64,000 nucleotides of DNA from Taxillus chinensis (taxonomy: Eukaryota; Streptophyta; Magnoliopsida; Santalales; Loranthaceae). Location of the stretch: NCBI GenBank assembly GCA_023512835.1, contig CM042088.1, positions 34,365,664-34,429,663 of the forward strand. The letters run 5' to 3'. The translations under genes and the position numbers were made by a program. Shown one piece after another: positions 1 to 11,645 of this stretch (position 1 is its first letter; each line of letters opens with the position of its first letter). Below the pieces are notes generated by a model that was not told the DNA's origin, ran no database searches, and saw nothing but the letters and a program-made list of their open reading frames with translations.

Positions 1-1
1 T

Positions 2-218
2 TGGGCCAAGTTGCTCGACATAGCCCAATTCTCATACAACTTACAGAAGAGCGAGTCCACGAACGAAAGCCCGTTCGAACTCACAACTGGGCAGCAACCA
101 TTGACGCCCACTTCCATCACTCGGGGGTACTCTAGAAAGAGCCCCGCGACATTCAAGTTTGCAAAAGGATGACATGAATAGACGAACTGGCTAGGGCATA
201 CTTGCACAAAGCGGCGAA
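2..218 (+). pseudogene. Ty3/gypsy integrase C-terminal remnant, upstream piece
   Basis: Reading from base 2 gives WAKLLDIAQFSYNLQKSEST followed by NESPFELTTGQQP, the hallmark end of the gypsy integrase core (the 'WAKLLPLAEFAYN' region). The frame reaches a stop near 171, and a shifted frame (ELARAYLHKAA) then leads into the sequence that resumes at 2414, so the gene is decayed. It is the upstream half of a pol gene cut by the LTR at 219-2413; the five bases GCGAA occur on both sides of the insert (214-218 and 2414-2418). In a live element this protein would insert cDNA copies into the chromosome; this copy cannot. The rest of pol lies outside the window. Confidence 0.85.
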
Positions 219-1991
219 TTGTCACGCCCCCAAATTCCAGGGAACCAGGAACATGACTTCCCCTTACCCGCACCCGAAAGGTCAAGGAATTGGTGACTAG
301 CACCAATAGAGACTGCACCGCGGGTGCTGTCTCAATCATGCAACCATATACAGTCATACATCAAGGGTAATCCTGTATTTTCCCATAAATCATCATGCAT
401 AGAATAAGTCAAACTGTCATACAGACATCACACCACAAACAATATGCAAATACAACTGTCCACGAACCCATGTCCGGGATACAATACAAAACAATACAGA
501 ATACAGTACTATATCATACATCAGAGTAGTGGGCACGTCTTCCTGGAAGAAAGTCCTCCACTAGTCTCGGGTCACACCTGAAAAAGGTAAACAACAAGTA
601 GGGGTGAGCGATAAGCTCAGTAGGTGACCCTAAAACTCCACATCATGCAAACGTACAAGTCTATACTATATACTCAGTGTACTCGTGCATTGTGTAGTGT
701 GCACAATCATAAGGACACAGCCTGCAAACAAACATCAGGACCTAGCCTGCCCATACAGGGCAGCTTGTCCACGATCCTCCACTGGATCCTAGCTCAGGGC
801 ACTCAGCCTTAGCTCCACGAGCTCAACGGCTCAACATGATCCTCAACAGCATCCCAGCTCAGGGCACTCAGCCCTACCACAACGCTATATGCCCGGACAC
901 AGTGCCACACAGGCTTGCCATCAGCGCATATGCCTGCCACGGCCACAACGCAATATGCCCAGCCACAGTGCCACGTAGACCTGCCATCGGCGCATATGCC
1001 TATCCCGTCAACCACATAGCATCATCTGTGCTTCACGGTGAGAACCCAACAAGTCATAAAGCCCAAGCCCCAATTCCTCAAACCAACATACCAACACCAA
1101 TATAGCATTAAGGGTCACCATACTCCCTTATAACTGAAGTCAGTCTTCGCAAACCGATCATCATTCCATGACCAAGGAAGGAGATACCCATAAGAGTTGT
1201 TTTCTTGAAATAAAAAGTCTCGACATTGGGTCTCCATATCATAACTATGATAATCTGATTTTTTGGGATTTTTATGAGATGTCTAACCCCACTTTCCAAA
1301 AATTCACCTTTACGAAAAACTAGATTTTTCCGAGATTTTGCACTAAATCCCAATTTTCACATTTTGAAGGAGTGAAATTTATTTTTCTAGTATTTTTCTT
1401 TGAATCAAAATGGGGGGTATTTCGTTATTTATATTATAACTTAAGTATAATATTTATAATGGTTACAATGTAAATGGATCTAGGCACCCTGGCAACATAC
1501 ACTGGCAACTGCACTGTCTAACTGCACGAGACACCTTACTCGACGCTCTGCTCGATACTGCTCGACACTCTTTGCTCGAGCAACATGCTCGAGGCTCCTG
1601 CTCGAGGCTCTACTCGACACTCTACTCAAAGCTAGCCTCGAGCAGTTCCCCAGTCACGAACTGCCGACTGTGTTCTTCCCGATTTCGTCCCAAAACCCAA
1701 ATATACTCATTAAATCTCCATTTTTAAGCAACAAGTCATCCCTATTAAGGGTTTCTAACATCATCTAGCCACAATAGGCTACCAAACAATCTAAATCATC
1801 TAGGTTTCATGCTCAATTTCTATTTTTCCCCAATTCCTAGGGTTCATCATGAATTTTCATGATTTCATCTAATTCTTATATGTTAATCCAATGAAACAGC
1901 AAGAAAAGGGTGAAGAATCAATGGAACACCTACCTAGAATGATTCTTGACGATCGAACAAGCTTAAAATGCCCCAAATCAACAGCTCCAAG

Positions 1992-2033
<42 letters not shown>

Positions 2034-2413
2034 ACGCACAAACACATAAACGTAACGTGGAAGCTCTTACTCCCTTCCTATTTATATTTCTGTATTTTCT
2101 TTTATTAATAAATCCCAAAAATATTAATTGACCTCCCGAGGCCATGAACTCCAAATTGAGCCAAGTACAGTCAAAATGCTCAAAATAACGAGCACATCAC
2201 TATCCAGATATTTTCCAACCCAATTGACTACTCAAACGCAAGGTTAACCAATAAACCCCGAAAAGTCAACAATCGGGCCACTCGGGGCCCCGACCCAGGA
2301 ATTAGGCCCAATTACAGTCAAAATGCTCACATCGACGACTACACTACCGTCCAGATAGTTGCATTCCCATAGAATGGCTATCTCTCAATACTACCCAAAT
2401 ACGAGTCTTTACA
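219..2413 (-). mobile_element. Solo LTR of a gypsy (Tekay/Del-like) element, inserted in gypsy pol
   Basis: On the minus strand it starts TGTAAAGACTC and ends GGGGGCGTGACAA, like the LTRs at 21706-29725 and 48919-51029. It is flanked by the perfect 5-bp duplication GCGAA. Length is about 2.2 kb. No coding sequence, primer site or second LTR is present, so it is a solo LTR left by LTR-LTR recombination. Inside are degenerate repeats around 780-1000, a CTCGA-rich stretch at 1530-1640 and a (CT)n tract near 1995-2030. Open frames within it are short and unlike any protein I know. Confidence 0.85.
1995..2031. repeat. (CT)n microsatellite
   Basis: About 18 uninterrupted CT units inside the solo LTR. 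It lies close to the LTR's transcription-start side on the minus strand, where it would read as GA repeats. Confidence 0.9.
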
Positions 2414-3016
2414 GCGAAGAAGATAAAGAAGTGGGCGGATCAACAATGGAGACCCTTAGAATTTCAAGAAGGAGACATGGTGATACTCAAACTCCTTCCA
2501 CGCCAAACCAAAGCACTTAGACAATTGCATAAGGGTTTGGTGCACCGATATGAGGGGCCTTTCAAAGTACTTAAGAGAGTTAGGAAGGTCTCATACAAAC
2601 TGGGCCTCCCGACTAGTTTACAAAGACATCCGGTGTTCCACGTTAGTTTGCTCAAGCCTTACCATGAAGACTTAGAAGATACGAGTGGACAGCGGGCAAT
2701 GCGGACACCAACAGCATCAACGGACAAGACCTACAACAAAGAGATAGAGAAAATCTATTCTCGTAGAGTCATGCCAAGAAGAGGCGTAGATCCAAGCCGG
2801 GTGGAGTACTACGTCCAATGGAAGAACAAGCCGGTTGAAGAGGCAAGATGGGAGAAGGAAGAGGATCTAGGGCAATTGTCCAAAGAGATTGAAGAGTACC
2901 GGGAAGAGACCGAACGCTACATCCAGCAGTTCGATGGGTTCAAGGAAGCCGAAGACGCAACGAGGACGCTGCGAAATCAGGTGAGGAAGAATGTCACGGA
3001 CCGAGGCTTATCCTAG
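2414..3016 (+). pseudogene. Gypsy chromovirus pol 3' end with chromodomain
   Basis: This continues the remnant at 2-218. The frame through AKKIKKWADQQWRPLEFQEGD runs into the post-integrase module (VILKLLPRQTKALRQLHKGL, YEGPFKVLKRVRKVSYKLGLP, HPVFHVSLLKPYHED). A chromodomain follows (EKIYSRRVMPRRG, VEYYVQWKNKPVEEARWEKEEDL, then an acidic helix). In chromoviruses the chromodomain steers integration to particular chromatin. The frame ends at 3016, inside the 3' LTR that starts at 2992. This part has no internal stop, but upstream stops and the nested LTR make the element dead. The clade (Galadriel or Reina) is not resolved. Confidence 0.88.
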
Positions 3017-3376
3017 CATACTTAGGCTATTTTGGGGTGTTTCCCCCTTGTAAAGTGTTATAACTTAGCTTATAGAGTAAGTTGTAGAGATTTTAGATTT
3101 TGATCATATATTATGTGTCCTGGTGTCACTGCCAGAAAAGTGTTAACATCTATATGTAGGGGAGTGATGTTTTAAAGCTTTCAAGCAATCAATACAATCA
3201 TTTGTTGCCTTTGTTCAATCGTTTTTCTGCTAAACGCTTCCCTACACAATTGCTTTACAACGGATTGATGGGCTCCGATTCAAATGCGACGACTTAGGCA
3301 GACCTAGCGTTCCTTCGTACGGGCAGGAACTAGGTGCCGCACGGGTTAAGCTGTTATAAAGGATGACCCCATGATA
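2992..3376 (+). mobile_element. 3' LTR of the chromodomain gypsy element
   Basis: It begins TGTCACGGACCG directly after the pol end and finishes near ATGATA at 3376. It matches the minus-strand LTR at 48582-48918 along most of its length, including the shared stretch around GTACGGG, AACTAGGTG and CACGGGTTAAGCTG. Its size, about 385 bp, is short for a gypsy LTR. The pol reading frame overlaps its first 25 bases. Confidence 0.8.
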
Positions 3377-4613
3377 GTAGGGAGGTATGGGGAGGCAGGG
3401 CTGGTCGTGCAGTGGCAAGAAGAAGAGCTAGTTTCGGCAAGGTAGGGGAAAGAGGGGAAGGAATACATACCACTGTAGGAGGATCCATGTGCCTGCATCA
3501 CTGCTTCTCTGTGCTGTGCCTGGGGAAGAAGAAGTTGCGTGCGTTGTTGCCTGCATGAAAGAGACAAGACCGGATGGAGGAGAGAGAGAGAGAGAGAGTT
3601 GATTGGGTTTTGTTTTTGTTTTTGTTTTTCTCTTTTTTTGTTTTGTCTTTTTTCTCTTTTTTGTTTTGTTTTTCTTTTTTGCTTTCGATTTTGTTATTTG
3701 GTTTTTATTCTTAAACCAATAAGGAAATAACATGTGGACTAGAGTAGGCGGGAAAAAGAAAAAGATGACGGCTAGTGTTTTTTAATTTTTCAATTGGATA
3801 ATTTTAACTGATGTCTTTAGATTTTTGGAATGAGTAAGGTTTCAATAAAATGTGAAAAAATTATTTTTGGATTATGAAAGTCACAACGAGCGACCCCATA
3901 TCCTTTTTTTATTGAAAATGATTTTATTTTTGTGCCAAGACTGTACTGCACATCCCTAAATTGCTTTATTATAGAAAAATAATTTTTTTTTTTTTTGGAA
4001 AAAGGCTCTGAGAGCGGATATATACAATATATACATCAAAACTCTTATAATAATGAGAGGATTAAGAAGATGAGGTTCGTAACCTAAATCGGAGTGTTGT
4101 TTTGGATGTTGGCCTTTATTTGACCTCTATTAGCAGTCCAAGTACAGTTTTGGCCATAACTTACTCATTTGAACTCGAATTTGAGCACGGTCGAAGGCGC
4201 TGATCCTCAAATTTGATTTTCTATTACCTGGGGCTGGCTCTTTGGCATTTAAAAGCCTTTCTGAATAAGTCATTGAAGTCGCCCCCTTTTGAATTGATAG
4301 TCACGTTTCTTTACTTATATAAAGTAAGTAACAGATAAAAAAATAGTTTAAAGCAAAAATGAATGTATATATCCAACCCGAATAAAATGGAATCCAACAA
4401 TATAGAATTTAGGCATCGTAATGCCAAAAACAGACTATGAATATCAAGAATTGGATCTACATTATCCACACCCCAAATTATCTAGTTTCTCTTTTCAAAT
4501 CAAAGAAATCTTTACACTAGCTAGTATCAATAACCAATCCCCAAACAAAACAACTCTTTTCTAAATGAAAACATAATAAATCTTACGTATTTACATAAGG
4601 TTTCCCAATCCAA

Positions 4614-4654
<41 letters not shown>

Positions 4655-6151
4655 ACATCTACAAAATGCAAATTCAACATCTAACGTTTGAGGAAGAATC
4701 CTAAAATATTCCAAGTAGAATACACATAAGAGGGATGAGAAGATTTGGAATCCCTAGCTCGATAACATGCAAAAGTTAGGTCTACGTCACTTTAAAGTCC
4801 CAAACACTCTCTCTCCACGTGGTTGTGAGACAAGGGTCCCTCTTTATCCTTTTACACAACCCTATTATTAATTTAAATAATATTAAATAACTCAAATCTT
4901 CTTGAGTCTCCAAACTCCAAATTATGTCCAATTATAATAAAAAAAATTCATCTTACGAGTACATCACTTTACGAGACTTTACATTAACCCTTCAATACAT
5001 TATTATAAATTATTATAATACCTTTAGTTGGTTTGAATTCCAAATAAAACATAATTATAGTCAAAATATTAGAATTTTTGGCCACAACATCAAAATAACA
5101 TTTTAACTATAAATACAACCTATCACCTCACATATTTCTTGTACGAGTCATTACCATCAAGGGGTCCGCAGAATTGCGTCCTCTCCTCGCTCTTGGCCAC
5201 TCATCCCTAAGATCTCTTGCTCCGCGAACCTCAATAACCATTGAGTCAACTCGTTTAGTTAAATCTTCAAGATGCAGTTATATAGTTCATATGTTTTGAC
5301 CTATAACATTAAGCTCCACCTTGAAACCTATTAATTGGCTTCTTGGATTCTTCCTTAGACACAGTTATATTTTTTATTTATAAAAAATATATAAATAAAA
5401 TAAAAATAAAATAAATTTGTACCAAAGAATACTCGCACGTACCAAAATAAATTATTTTTTATTTATATTTGGGGGCTGCCCATGACTTGTGGTATATAGA
5501 TCTCTTTCTTTGTTTTGGCGTGCAGACTATCCTGTACATAGAGAATCAATCCAAGAGGACGGGTAAACCACTTAGGCAAGTGGGCCTAGAAGCTATCCGC
5601 TGGAGAAAAGTATGGACGTAAATTCCCTTAAACCTGATATGAATTGAACACACAAATGAAACCAAAAAACAGTAATTATTTAATTTTTAATTCCTCCCAT
5701 GGCGTCGTCTCGGGATTAACATTGGCGTCGTCTCAATTCTCAAAAGCAAAGGCCAATAATTCTGTAGCACTGTACAGATACAAGATCAATCTCCTCCATG
5801 TATCTATTGCGTACAGGTCAAGAATTTCAATATTATGATTGCTCACCCACATCCCATATCATTGAAGGCCATTCAAGGCCTCATATTTGTTTGCATAGTT
5901 TTCAAAAGGTTCCATGATTGACAATATTGATGAAGTGACTGGTGGATAAGGCCAAACCAAATTGTTTCTCATCTCACCAATTAAAATGCTATTACTACCG
6001 CTCCACATCACACAAACACTACCCCCGAGGTGTGAAAAAGGAAATAGTAATAGCACATGGACGGATGGATATGGAATAAATCAAGGCAAAGGAGTTGGAT
6101 TTTGCATCAGTTGAATAAACATTTGGAGGATCATCGTCTGGTGCGTTCGAC
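3377..6151. other. Intergenic DNA upstream of the bHLH gene
   Basis: No convincing gene. Bases 3428-3600 on the minus strand could be a broken first exon: an ATG at 3567 begins a frame that meets a GT donor-like site, and a GA/CT tract lies upstream. Nothing recognisable is encoded, and the gypsy element cuts it off. Bases 4130-4270 resemble the Ogre-like LTR at 24860-25030. A TATA-like CTATAAATA lies near 5107, without an identified transcript. The rest is AT-rich. Confidence 0.6.
4616..4652. repeat. (TA)n microsatellite
   Basis: About 18 uninterrupted TA units in AT-rich intergenic DNA. Confidence 0.95.
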
Positions 6152-7535
6152 ATGGCGGATTGCTTCTGTACTCCCGATACTTGGCCTGAGGAGGGAAACG
6201 CGGTTCCCTGCCACTCCTTGATTGTTCCTACTTGGCCTCCACCGGGCAATGTTTCTTCCTCCTCCACTCAATTTCAAGGTCTCACCCCGCCGTGGCCGAT
6301 CCCCGTTGAAGGGGTTGTGGAGCGTAAAGCTGCGAGCGCTTCCAAGAGCCACAGCCTAGCCGAGAAGCGCCGCAGGGAGCGGATCAATGCCCAGCTTGCC
6401 ACTCTTAGGAAGTTCATTCCCAGGTCAGAAAAGGTAACTAACTCTCCACGGTTTCTCAGCAGCTGATAAAATTTTCATTTCTTGATGTTTTGATTAAACT
6501 CGCCTATTTTGCCTTTTGCTATGTAACTCTATTTGTTCCCATCTTGGGTATAAGCGACCTGATGACATTTTTCTTTGTCTCCACAAATTACTTATGCATT
6601 CATATTCTTATTTATCGCGCTCCCATAGATCTATTTAGTCGTGATATAATGGAGTAGGACAAGCTTGTGTGTGTGTGTGTGTTTTAAAATTTATTATTAT
6701 TATTATTATTATTATTTGAAATTGCAAACAAGTCATTATATTTTAAAATTTTGTCATTCTATTCCTTTCAATTACCTGTATTGCAATTTCCAAAAAACCG
6801 TTTCCCTCCATATCACGACTCTAGACTAGACTAGAGGCTAGAGCATTGCCCTTCTGCCTCCTTCGGCATTCGGAAACGAAGAAAAGTAAAAATAAACCGT
6901 CTCCTGCACAAACTGGGCATTCGATTAGAAACTGGAATCTGGGCCGGAGCATTTGATAAAAGAGCGAACAACAGAGCAGAAAAGTAGATTGAAAGTGAAA
7001 CAAATAAACGTTTGCTTCTGTTTGCAAGCAGATGGACAAGGCTGCTCTACTGGGGAGCGTGATCAAACGCGTGAAGGAGCTAAAGAGAAAAGCAACTGAG
7101 TCTACCAAATCTTTTACCATTCCAACAGAAGTTGATGAAGTGAGCATTGAATATTACGACATGGACCGTGATGATCCGGATATTCGTAGACTAGGTGGTC
7201 TACCCAGCTGTCACAAGAAGTGTATGGACCAGAAGAATGTCTTTATCAGAGCTTCTCTGTGCTGTGAAGACCGTCCAGAGCTGTTTGCGGAGATTGTTGG
7301 TGCCCTCAAAGCCCTGAGACTGACGTTGGTTCAATGCGACATTGCCAGCGTGGGTGGCAGAACCAAAAGCATTTTGATCCTCTGCCCGACTGCAGAGACA
7401 AAGAGGAGTGAAGAGGGAAGTGCTCTCAAGGAGTCGGTTAGAGTGGTGTTGAGTAGAATTGCAGCATCCACGTCTGTGGCCTCAAGCTATAGCCTCACTA
7501 GCAGGCGACAGAGGTTCTTCTTGCCTAGTCAGTAG
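6152..7535 (+). CDS. bHLH transcription factor, bHLH51-like (exons 6152-6433 and 7032-7535)
   Basis: Two exons join in phase 0 across a GT-AG intron (donor GTAACT at 6434, acceptor GCAG ending at 7031), giving 261 aa. The start follows an in-frame TAA at 6116-6118. Residues 66-115 form the bHLH domain: SHSLAEKRRRERINAQLATL, loop, then DKAALLGSVIKRVKELKRKA. His67, Glu71 and Arg75 are the H-E-R set that contacts E-box/G-box DNA. The intron falls between loop and helix 2. Residues 160-212 resemble the C-terminal ACT-like dimerisation region (FIRASLCCEDRPELFAEIVG). The arrangement and length match Arabidopsis bHLH51 and its relatives bHLH30/106/107. It is expected to be a nuclear regulator; targets cannot be read from the sequence. 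The intron carries TG and ATT microsatellites near 6668 and 6694. Confidence 0.93.
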
Positions 7536-8952
7536 GACACTGGTGGAGGAAAAATCGAAAAACCATTGGCCGGGCATTATATAATTATATTATAATTTTC
7601 TATAATTGTTATAAGAGAAAAAATGTACACCCGTTGGAAGAAACTGGGTACCCCGTCCCCGCCTGTCTTAAATGGTTTTTTCTGTGAAAATGGAATGAAC
7701 ATTTAATACGGACTGACGCTCCTAGGAGAAAAACACACTACTGTCTACTGATCTCTTCCAAATCTGATAATGAGACCAAATTGCATATTGAACACTAATG
7801 AAAGCGATGTATACCTCTTTCAAGCAAGATATCACCCAACAAAGAAATGAGAAATCAATGCATGCCTCCTTCAAGACCTTGCTCGTCGCCAATGCTTTCA
7901 ATTATTGGTGCTGTGCAAGAATTATTAGCAGGGTGCAAAAGTTGATGTTGCCCTTCAAAATTTAGTCCGTGCTTATTAATGTCATTCAATTAAAGTTGTT
8001 GACCGTTGTTTTGCAAAAGTCGATGTTTTACCTAATAGTCGGGCATTCTTATCTCAGGCTTCGGAGCATCATTGGAGTCATCATCCGGCCAGCTACTCCA
8101 TCAATCGAAACATTACTATCGGTTGGGTTAGGGAGCTCCTTCATTGACGTAAGACATTAGTGTGGTGTCCTGGGAAGGCACAGCAATTCCTTAAGAATCT
8201 GCCTGTATTGCTGACCGAGTATTTTGGCCAAGTTTGGTTGTATTGCATAGTGAGTTCTTCCATCCACTGCCTCTCAATCTTATTGGTGCTGGAAAAAAGA
8301 ATTGCCTAATAGTCGTAAATCAAAATGGATGGGCATATCTACAAACTTTTAATCTTGGATTTGCACAATATCCTGGGTGCATGGTGATAAAGCTAATTAT
8401 TGAAGAGCCTACTGCAATTATGGAAATAAACTACTGAAAGAAGAAATTTGATTCAATTTTCATCCAAGTATTTTGGCCAAGTTTCGTTGTATTGCATTGG
8501 GAGTTCTTCCAGCCACAACCTCTCAATCTTGTCATTGATAAAAAAGGAATTATCTAACCGTGGAAAATCAAAATCAATAGACAGGTCTACAAACTTTTAT
8601 GCGGTGGTGCCTGGTACCTGTACTAAAATGCTGATTTTGGATTGAAAACAAAAACATGGTGGATCCTATGAATGAAAAACACGTTTGATATAAATGAAAC
8701 TTAAATGTGTATTCGAATCAAATGGGAACTTGAATTGGTGCGGGCCCTTCGGCTGCTTTCGAAAACACCTGTTCGGCAATTCTTGAAACCAGGCGTGAAT
8801 TGAAATTGAAATCACGTTCTTGTCCATCTCTCTTTTCTCGGCCACAGCACAGCCGTTCAGGACTTATTAATTTATCAAATGTAAAGTTCAAACATCCAAT
8901 TATTACATTAAATTCTAAGATGATTTAAGCTTTAGGTATTTAGGGACTATAA
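7536..8952. other. Intergenic DNA with a degenerate local duplication
   Basis: This contains the 3' untranslated part of the bHLH gene and then about 1.3 kb with no gene. Two segments, roughly 8223-8345 and 8466-8590, are diverged copies of each other: both carry TATTTTGGCCAAGTTT, GTTGTATTGCAT, GAGTTCTTCCA and CTCTCAATCTT. No protein family was identified with confidence in any frame. Confidence 0.55.
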
Positions 8953-9215
8953 GAGCACTCACTCACAGTCGGCTCTGCAAAAGCTAAATAATACTTAAAT
9001 AATAGCTAATGTGGAAAAAACGTTCATGCAATAGCCTCTTCAATGATACAGTATTTTTAACTTCTGGATATATGACTCAGCCAGCGAATTACACTCATCA
9101 AATAATATTTATTATTAAAATATTGATTGAGCTCATCAATCAATGCAATGCAATGCATTCACCCCCCCCCCCCCGAAGGACGCCAGCGAGCCTGGTGTGG
9201 TACTGGACGGTCTAG

Positions 9216-9455
9216 TTTGTCCTGGAGCTACTGTTCCACAACCGGGTGGCGAACCACGAGTGCAGGACGACGGAGACGAAGTCGACTACGGCATTCTACA
9301 TCCCCTTCTACGCTAGCTTGGCAGTGGGGAAGTACCTATGGTCCGAGTTCAGCGCCCGGGAGTGCGACCGACACGGAGAGCGGTTGCTAGCGTGGCTCCG
9401 GGACCAGCCTGGATGAGATCAAGCGGTGGGATCACTTCCTCGTTCCTGGGACGAA
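9216..9455 (+). pseudogene. Fragment of a GT47 xyloglucan galactosyltransferase (XLT2/MUR3-like)
   Basis: The frame starting at 9216 reads LELLFHNRVANHECRTTE and then TTAFYIPFYASLAVGKYLWS, followed by FSARECDRHGERLLAWLRDQ. This is the N-terminal part of the exostosin-type domain of plant GT47 enzymes, which add galactose to xyloglucan in the Golgi. A TGA at 9414-9416 interrupts it; a shifted frame then gives RWDHFLVPGT, the next family motif, near 9430-9455. There is no start codon, membrane anchor or C-terminus, so the piece is not functional. A second piece of the same kind of gene lies at 10385-10605. Confidence 0.8.
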
Positions 9456-9908
9456 CTCAAACCCCAGCGTATCACCTTGGTTCAGATTCAACCTTCCCAA
9501 TCCCGTACCGATTTCGAAATCATCTAGGCCATCCATAAGCTCCCAAGTGTTGATAACGGAGTCCGACGAGAGAGACTCATCAACCACCTCCGCTGCTGCC
9601 TATTGGGGTTTTCCGGTGGCGAGTAGAGGAGATGTGGTCGGATCCGAGACATCAAAGCCAGGGTTACGGAATGAGGCGGTGGTGCTTAGGCTGAGGGAGC
9701 CGTAGGTGGTGGAGGTGAGACAAACGTGGTGCTGCGAGTCGCCCTTGCAAAGTGGGGGGTGGTGGACGACGGGGGTGGGGAGAGAGAAGGCCCGCGTGAC
9801 TCGGACCGAGGAATGGGAGGAGGAGGAGGAAGGCGATGAAGACGACGGCTGATGATCGGCAGCTGATTCGGTAATGAGGGTAAGGGGTCTCGAAGCAGAG
9901 CAACCCAT
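9456..9908 (-). pseudogene. N-terminal fragment of an MGC-type glutaredoxin-like plant protein
   Basis: From an ATG at 9908 on the minus strand the frame reads MGCSASRP, a serine-rich stretch, and then VVHHPPLCKGDSQHHVCLTS and TTYGSLSL. This is the conserved N-terminal block of a plant family with a C-terminal glutaredoxin domain and an MGC acylation-type N-terminus. An in-frame TAG at 9600-9602 stops it at 102 aa; past the stop the same frame continues as VINTWELMDGLDD, another block of that family. The glutaredoxin domain itself is absent. The CT-rich DNA at 9909-10200 may be its captured 5' leader. Its downstream edge abuts the GT47 piece near 9455. Confidence 0.75.
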
Positions 9909-10384
9909 TAATTAGTCTACCCAAAAACACACGCACACACAATTCAGATTTGATTCGGCACAAAATGGGAAATGAATTTTTGTTTTCTTTTTTGGGTCTC
10001 TCGAATCTTAATCTTGGTTGTGGTGGATTATGGGAATATGGTTTTTGAAAGCAAGTAGGAGATGGAATGGTGATAGACTGATGGGGAGGTATGAAATTGA
10101 GGAAGGAAAAGGAAAAAAAAAAGTGTTGAGAGAAGAAGAAAATTTTAAAGCAATGAAACAGCAAGGACGTGGGTTGCAGTTGCCTGGGTTGATATAATTG
10201 ATGCAGCTTTTGGGAATGGGGACGTTGTCCTGGAGGTGGGGGGGCCTTCACTTGCATTTGCCTTCAGGTTGTGGCAAAACAATACCCACATTTTGGCAAA
10301 CCTTGTATTGTATGTGCATGTTGGTAAAGGTCCCGCTTTCAATGATTCCATCCATCTATGTTGTACATCCAGCTTTATCTACAT

Positions 10385-10605
10385 GTCGGGGATGCACAAC
10401 GTGACGCGCTTGGCAATCAAGCGGAGGTGGGAGGAGAGACTTTCGGGACCTACTACTGTCCTATTGCGTCAACGAGTTGGATGCGTGCTGGGCGGTGGAT
10501 TGCTCTGGGACGCTGTGCAGCAACAACGGCACTGCAGGGCGGCGCATCCTGGAGGCGTGGCACTCGCTCTACAACGTGATCTCCAACGACGGGTTGGGAC
10601 CTCCG
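10385..10605 (+). pseudogene. Second fragment of a GT47 galactosyltransferase gene
   Basis: One frame gives SGMHNVTRLAIKRRWEERLS (near 10385-10445). The next frame gives RDLLLSYCVNELDACWAVDC and SGTLCSNNGTAGRRILEAWH (from 10444). In XLT2/MUR3-like enzymes these correspond to the 'RNVTRL' segment and the Cys-rich 'CRALDCS...LCSSNGT' segment ahead of the sugar-nucleotide-binding part. The two blocks are in different frames, with the intervening conserved sequence deleted. The piece lies downstream of, and in the same orientation as, the fragment at 9216-9455, with an antisense glutaredoxin-like piece and about 480 bp of unassigned DNA between them. Confidence 0.7.
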
Positions 10606-10845
10606 GCGAGCGGAACTGAAGGACTGCCCGACGAGCGGAACTGAAGGACTGTCCAGCGAGCGAAAACCAACGTCGTCTTGCTTTTTTTAAATATATTAAT
10701 ATTTTATTAAAATAACTAAAGAATTAATGAGCCTGCTATTTGAAGTTGTAAAAAATGAATAGCTAAATTTTATAAAAGTTAAGTTTTTGGTTAAATTTTA
10801 GATAAAATTTGTTGATGCCACTCTATAACACAATTTACATAATCC

Positions 10846-11549
10846 TAACTCCCAAGTCTCCATGGCTTTTTTCCTCAAGTCTGTCTCGACTCTGTTATTT
10901 TAGCATTCCTGATATTAATTCCCTAGAGTTGAAAAAAATATAAAAAAGAAACTCAAATAAGGATAAAATAGGGTAAAGAAAGCATAATATCGTAAAACAT
11001 AAAATAATAAATATCATATTGTAAGCATAAACATGTCGTATGAAATCTCATCGAATTTATCTATGTTTCCACATTATAACATAATATAATGATTCAAGCT
11101 AACTATTCAGATATCATAGTAAAATATATTATCAATTGGATTGATATTCTAATAATATTCTTTACTTAATACACTAAAAGTCTTTCTGGAACCACTCACT
11201 AACTTACTTATCCAAACATGATAAAGAGTAGGATAAATATAATAACATAAAATTCATCACAAATTAGTCAAGGTAAATAACATATAATAATAACTTTTGA
11301 ATAATAATATGATATTTAATGACATAAGAAACTAAGTTTTTCAATGATAAAAGGATTATCTACCTCGACTAATAGAATGAATTAGGAAGTCATGAAAAGA
11401 TTAAAAATATATATAGAAAATCTTTTACGATCTTCTCGTCGTTCCTTGCATCCTAAAAACTTGAAAATTAACAATAAATTAATATTAAAATCATATATAA
11501 CATATATATATATATAGCATATATTTATATATTTAGATATATATATATA
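10846..11549. other. AT-rich intergenic DNA
   Basis: No gene or recognisable element; short TA-rich tracts occur near 11500-11555. Confidence 0.6.
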
Positions 11550-11645
11550 TATATGTAGTAAGTGGCAAAACAAACCATGTAGTAATTGATAAATACATAT
11601 GAAGTGACACATCTAATCATATAGTAATCAGTAGATATGAGGTGG

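Larger units (their letters stand above)
8953..10845. mobile_element. Candidate gene-fragment-capturing DNA transposon (Pack-MULE-like)
   Basis: This is a GC-rich island in AT-rich DNA holding pieces of two unrelated genes in opposite orientations (9216-9455 and 10385-10605 on +, 9456-9908 on -). The edges are weak inverted repeats: TATAAGAGCACTCACTCAC near 8950 and, on the other strand from about 10845, TATAGAGTGGCATCA. Further in, both sides carry AGCTAA/AGCTAT and AATAGCCTC/AATAGCAGG. I could not find a clean target duplication, so the class (MULE, other TIR element or Helitron) and exact ends are inferred. A 25-bp unit is repeated twice near 10609-10663. Confidence 0.5.

Noticed and set aside
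7970..8645. Possible NBS-LRR remnant (short Leu/Pro-rich frames)
   Set aside because: The resemblance was only a few scattered residues and needed several frame changes; left as an unassigned local duplication.
9664..10257. 197-aa minus-strand frame upstream of the glutaredoxin-like piece
   Set aside because: It overlaps the glutaredoxin-like frame in another phase and is mostly low-complexity CT-rich leader.
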